Below are positions 61,412-64,000 of a stretch of 64,000 nucleotides of DNA, in pieces. Made by a program: the position numbers and the translations under genes. Within the stretch, counting starts at the first letter, position 1. Every line of letters starts with the position of its first letter. Below the pieces are notes generated by a model. That model did not search any database. It was not told the DNA's origin and saw only the letters and a program-made list of their open reading frames with translations. Source of the stretch: Taudactylus pleione (lineage: Eukaryota > Chordata > Amphibia > Anura > Myobatrachidae). The stretch lies in assembly GCA_031769625.1 (NCBI GenBank), contig JAUIMM010000642.1, positions 1 to 64,000 on the forward strand, given 5' to 3'.

Positions 61412-64000
61412 TGCTGAAGGATGATTCTTTGTGAGTCATGAGGCTTCCACCATCTTGGTCCTCTTATAGGACAACCTTGTAAGAGCCTCCGGCTAATCTT
61501 GGGCACTAATTTATTTACAATGCAGAGTAAAAATAAAGTGTTATTTTCCTTGTGCTAAAAATTCATAATAAATATATTTTCAAATTGACTTTACTTGATG
61601 TGGTCTTTCCTTTTTTTCATAATGGAGTCTCTTAGAAGGTTAAGAGGCTGTGAGGTCTACTATCCTGTTAATAGAATTGAGATTTGATAATCTTCGCACT
61701 ACATAATAGTTTAAGGTTATGACCTAATGGCAATGTGCAGGATATGGCGGTGGTACATGATGTCATTGGGGAAGTGGTCAAGTCTAGAAAGGACACAAAA
61801 AATAAAAGAGATCAGGTGAAACAGAAATAATATAAAATGTTTTCTAACATACAGTATATACTCTTCTGTGCTGGACAAAATGAAGCAAACGACATATGGA
61901 AGGTTATAGTCCCTTTAAGTAGCAAATATTTAAGATGGTTTTCAAGGCATTTCTTAAAGAGGTCGGATACCCTGTCCAATTGCATTATTTAATGCAATTA
62001 TCCTGCAGACTTGGAAGCAGTGGGGTGCACTTGCAGAACAGGTAGCCATTCTGAATGGATGAAAAATGGCATAATTGGCTCACAATAACTTACGAGATGC
62101 CTAATTGTGTCTGCCAATACCCAGGCAATTGCTCAATGTCATGATCCTGTGCTGTTGACACCATAAGAAGAAAACCCAAAGCATGGGGTCCTCCTGTCAC
62201 CTAGTCCAAGCATATTCTGCAGGGGATGTGTGCCTCTTCCCTAGGAAAAAAAACAGCCAGAGGCATCACTAGGGTCTTTGGAGCCTAGGACAAGTTGAGA
62301 AGAACTGCGTGCCCCCCCGGCCCCCCCATAGACACATAGAGAAAAGCATTTCTGCGCGCCAGAGGCGCGCAGCAAAAAAATGGGTGTGGTCACATACCGA
62401 AGGGGCGTGGCCACTAAAAATGGGGCGTGCCAACATGACACGCCACCCATTTCTCGTCACTCTGGGAACATTACTTTCTATTCCATATACACCTTACCGA
62501 TGCGGTGGTTTCTCACAATGTGGAACCCCTGAAGAAATATATCCTCCATGGGAAGACAGCGTCTGCAGTCGGCATTCATTATTCATGTAGGGCACATCGT
62601 CCAGAAGATGCCTGTTTGTGTGGGAATATTAACAAGGTCATCAACTTACAACAGCGGTTCAACCACACTCATTCCCCCTGTGTATTTCCTGCCCCCTGCA
62701 TCTCTTAGCCATACCATCTCCCCCTGCATCGTCTCTCAGCACATCATAACCTCCCCAGACACACACACACTGACAAAAGCGTACACAGACACGCACACCT
62801 CTTTCACAAAAATGCAGCCAGCCAAATAAATAAAACGGCTTGCGTATGCAGGCACTTTTAGCACTACAAGTGCCTGCATACCCATGGCTGAAAAAGCATG
62901 GTGAAGCTTGAAGAAATCACCCAGGACCTGCTGGGACCTGTAGTGCCACAGAAAAAAACACATATAAACTAGATATGCGTGCCAGACCATTTTTGCTGGA
63001 TTTGGATTTGGCTCTGATTCGTCGTCCGGCCTTGGATTTGGATTTGCCAAAGCGCCATGACTGGTTTTGGATTTGAATTTAGATTTGGATTTTTTTACAA
63101 AAATTGACAAAGAAAGCTAAAATCACATAATTTGGGCATTTTTTTGTTCCTAGAGTATTATTAACCTCAATAACATTCATTTCCAGTCATTTACAGTCAA
63201 TTTAGACCACCTCACATCTCACAATATTATTTTCACCATGATTGGCCAAAGGCTGCAGTGAGCTGGCAGGTTACTAAGCGACAGAGTGGCGGCACAGACA
63301 CCGCAGTTTAAAGCACATCTATGAAACATTGCCACTGACTACTGAGTCACAGTACTTGTGTGTTACGGACACACAGAGGGCTAAGGACCAATGAGTCACG
63401 GTGCATGTAAACACAGTGGGCTATGGCCCAAGGAATCACAGTACTTGTATACACAGTGGGGTACAGCTCAAGGAGTCAAGGTGCTTGTATACACAGTGGG
63501 GTACAGCACAAAAAAAAAGTGTTTTTTTTTACTTTTTAAACTTTTAAATCTCTTCAATTTTTTTTTTACTTTTAAACTTTGTTTTTTTTGCACACACAGC
63601 CACTTGTGAGTCTGGACACAGCCCCTTTAATCAGAATATAGCGCAGCATACATCAGCGAGCAGTGTCCCCCCTTACACAGTCACTTTGCCAGCACAGCCA
63701 ACTCTAAATGACCCCCAGAGTGTACGTATATTTAGCACAGTGGGCCTATTCTGTATAGTGGCCAAGCATAACAGGGATATATTGCATACTGATCAAAAGT
63801 TACATTAGGCTAAATTGAATATTTATCAATCCTAAAAGTCTACTGTATAATGGGCAAAATCGGTCCTCCACTGTATATTCATCATTGCCAATTCTATTCT
63901 ATACTGGGAACAGAGACTATTGGGGAGATTCAAAAAGAAGCACGTTTCCATCAGAATATTGCACGCTGATGTAATGCTGGTCATCCTGCAGGAAAACCTC
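61412..64000. repeat. Unit 18 (partial, first 2,589 bp), A class with flipped hairpin loop
   Basis: Cut by the window end at unit position 2,589. Start markers T, T and T at positions 28, 190 and 588, A-class block, loop AGA at 62352-62372, A at 63387 and a 9-base A-run, all as in unit 17. Units 17 and 18 look like products of a recent single-unit duplication. Confidence 0.97.
62352..62372. repeat. Hairpin with flipped loop AGA (unit 18)
   Basis: Same as units 15 and 17; the adjacent pair 17-18 shares all tracked markers. Confidence 0.9.

Larger units (their letters stand above)
1..64000. repeat. Tandem array of a ~3.6-kb macrosatellite unit (17 complete copies plus a partial 18th)
   Basis: The same sequence returns every 3,614 bases, give or take a few, from the first base to the last. 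I followed the landmark TGCTGAAGGATGATTCTTTG, which starts units at 1, 3617, 7231, 10845, 14459, 18073, 21687, 25301, 28915, 32529, 36143, 39760, 43377, 46952, 50566, 54179, 57799 and 61412. The phase is arbitrary because no array edge is visible. All copies face the same way. Differences are sparse single-base variants, homopolymer length changes, one 40-bp deletion and one small complex replacement. No coding gene is supported in any copy. Such arrays usually evolve by unequal crossing over and gene conversion. Chromosomal position (centromeric, subtelomeric or interstitial) cannot be read from the sequence. Confidence 0.99.

Noticed and set aside
1..64000. Known gene-bearing tandem arrays: rDNA, 5S, histone, snRNA or tRNA cluster.
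   Set aside because: None of the conserved RNA or histone sequences can be found in the unit on either strand.
1..64000. CRISPR array or bacterial mobile element.
   Set aside because: The repeat period is 3.6 kb with no short direct repeats and unique spacers; composition and content are eukaryotic.

Overview
The whole 64-kb window is one head-to-tail tandem array of a roughly 3.6-kb non-coding unit. It holds 17 complete units and 2,589 bp of an 18th, all in the same orientation. Neither edge of the array is reached. Eleven of the 17 complete units are exactly 3,614 bp. The other six are 3,575, 3,613 (two), 3,616, 3,617 (two) and 3,620 bp... counted strictly, ten are 3,614 bp and seven differ; each difference traces to homopolymer slippage, one 40-bp minisatellite deletion, or one small complex replacement. 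By eye the units differ at only a handful of sites each, so the array is highly homogenised. It is best called a macrosatellite or long-period satellite.

The organism is a eukaryote. Low gene content, dinucleotide and trinucleotide microsatellites, CpG-to-TpG/CpA variants and a nested minisatellite suggest a vertebrate, and the general look suggests a non-mammalian one such as an amphibian or fish. That last step is only an impression. I recognise no protein-coding gene, rRNA, tRNA, snRNA, histone gene or transposase. The longest stop-free stretch per unit (124 codons, minus strand) crosses simple repeats and changes mostly at replacement sites, so I do not call it a gene.

Layout of one unit, using unit 1 coordinates. 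Positions 1-840 are AT-rich with no repeats except short palindromes. Positions 841-1690 differ in composition: a split C-tract (G-rich on the minus strand), a perfect 9-bp-stem hairpin, a cluster of GC/CACCC boxes, a CA-rich stretch, a 14-bp-arm inverted repeat and a degenerate ATTTGG hexamer tract. Positions 1935-2103 are a 40-bp-period minisatellite. Positions 2101-2181 are homopolymer A/T runs ending in a splice-acceptor-like site. Positions 2192-3159 are exon-like, closed by a near-consensus splice donor. Positions 3160-3616 carry a CRE plus CCAAT composite and a 9-bp inverted repeat.

Diagnostic variants sort the units into classes. The A class is units 1, 2, 4, 5, 7, 8, 10, 14, 15, 17, 18. 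The T2 class is units 3, 6, 9. The T3 class is units 11, 12, 13, 16. The order T-A-A occurs at units 3-5, 6-8 and 13-15, and the first two trimers match at almost every marker, giving a 10,842-bp higher-order repeat. The most unusual local signal is the hairpin whose loop reads TCT in most units but AGA in units 10, 15, 17 and 18. AGA is the exact reverse complement, as if the loop had been flipped. The last four units (15-18) share further private variants, showing recent local duplication or conversion.
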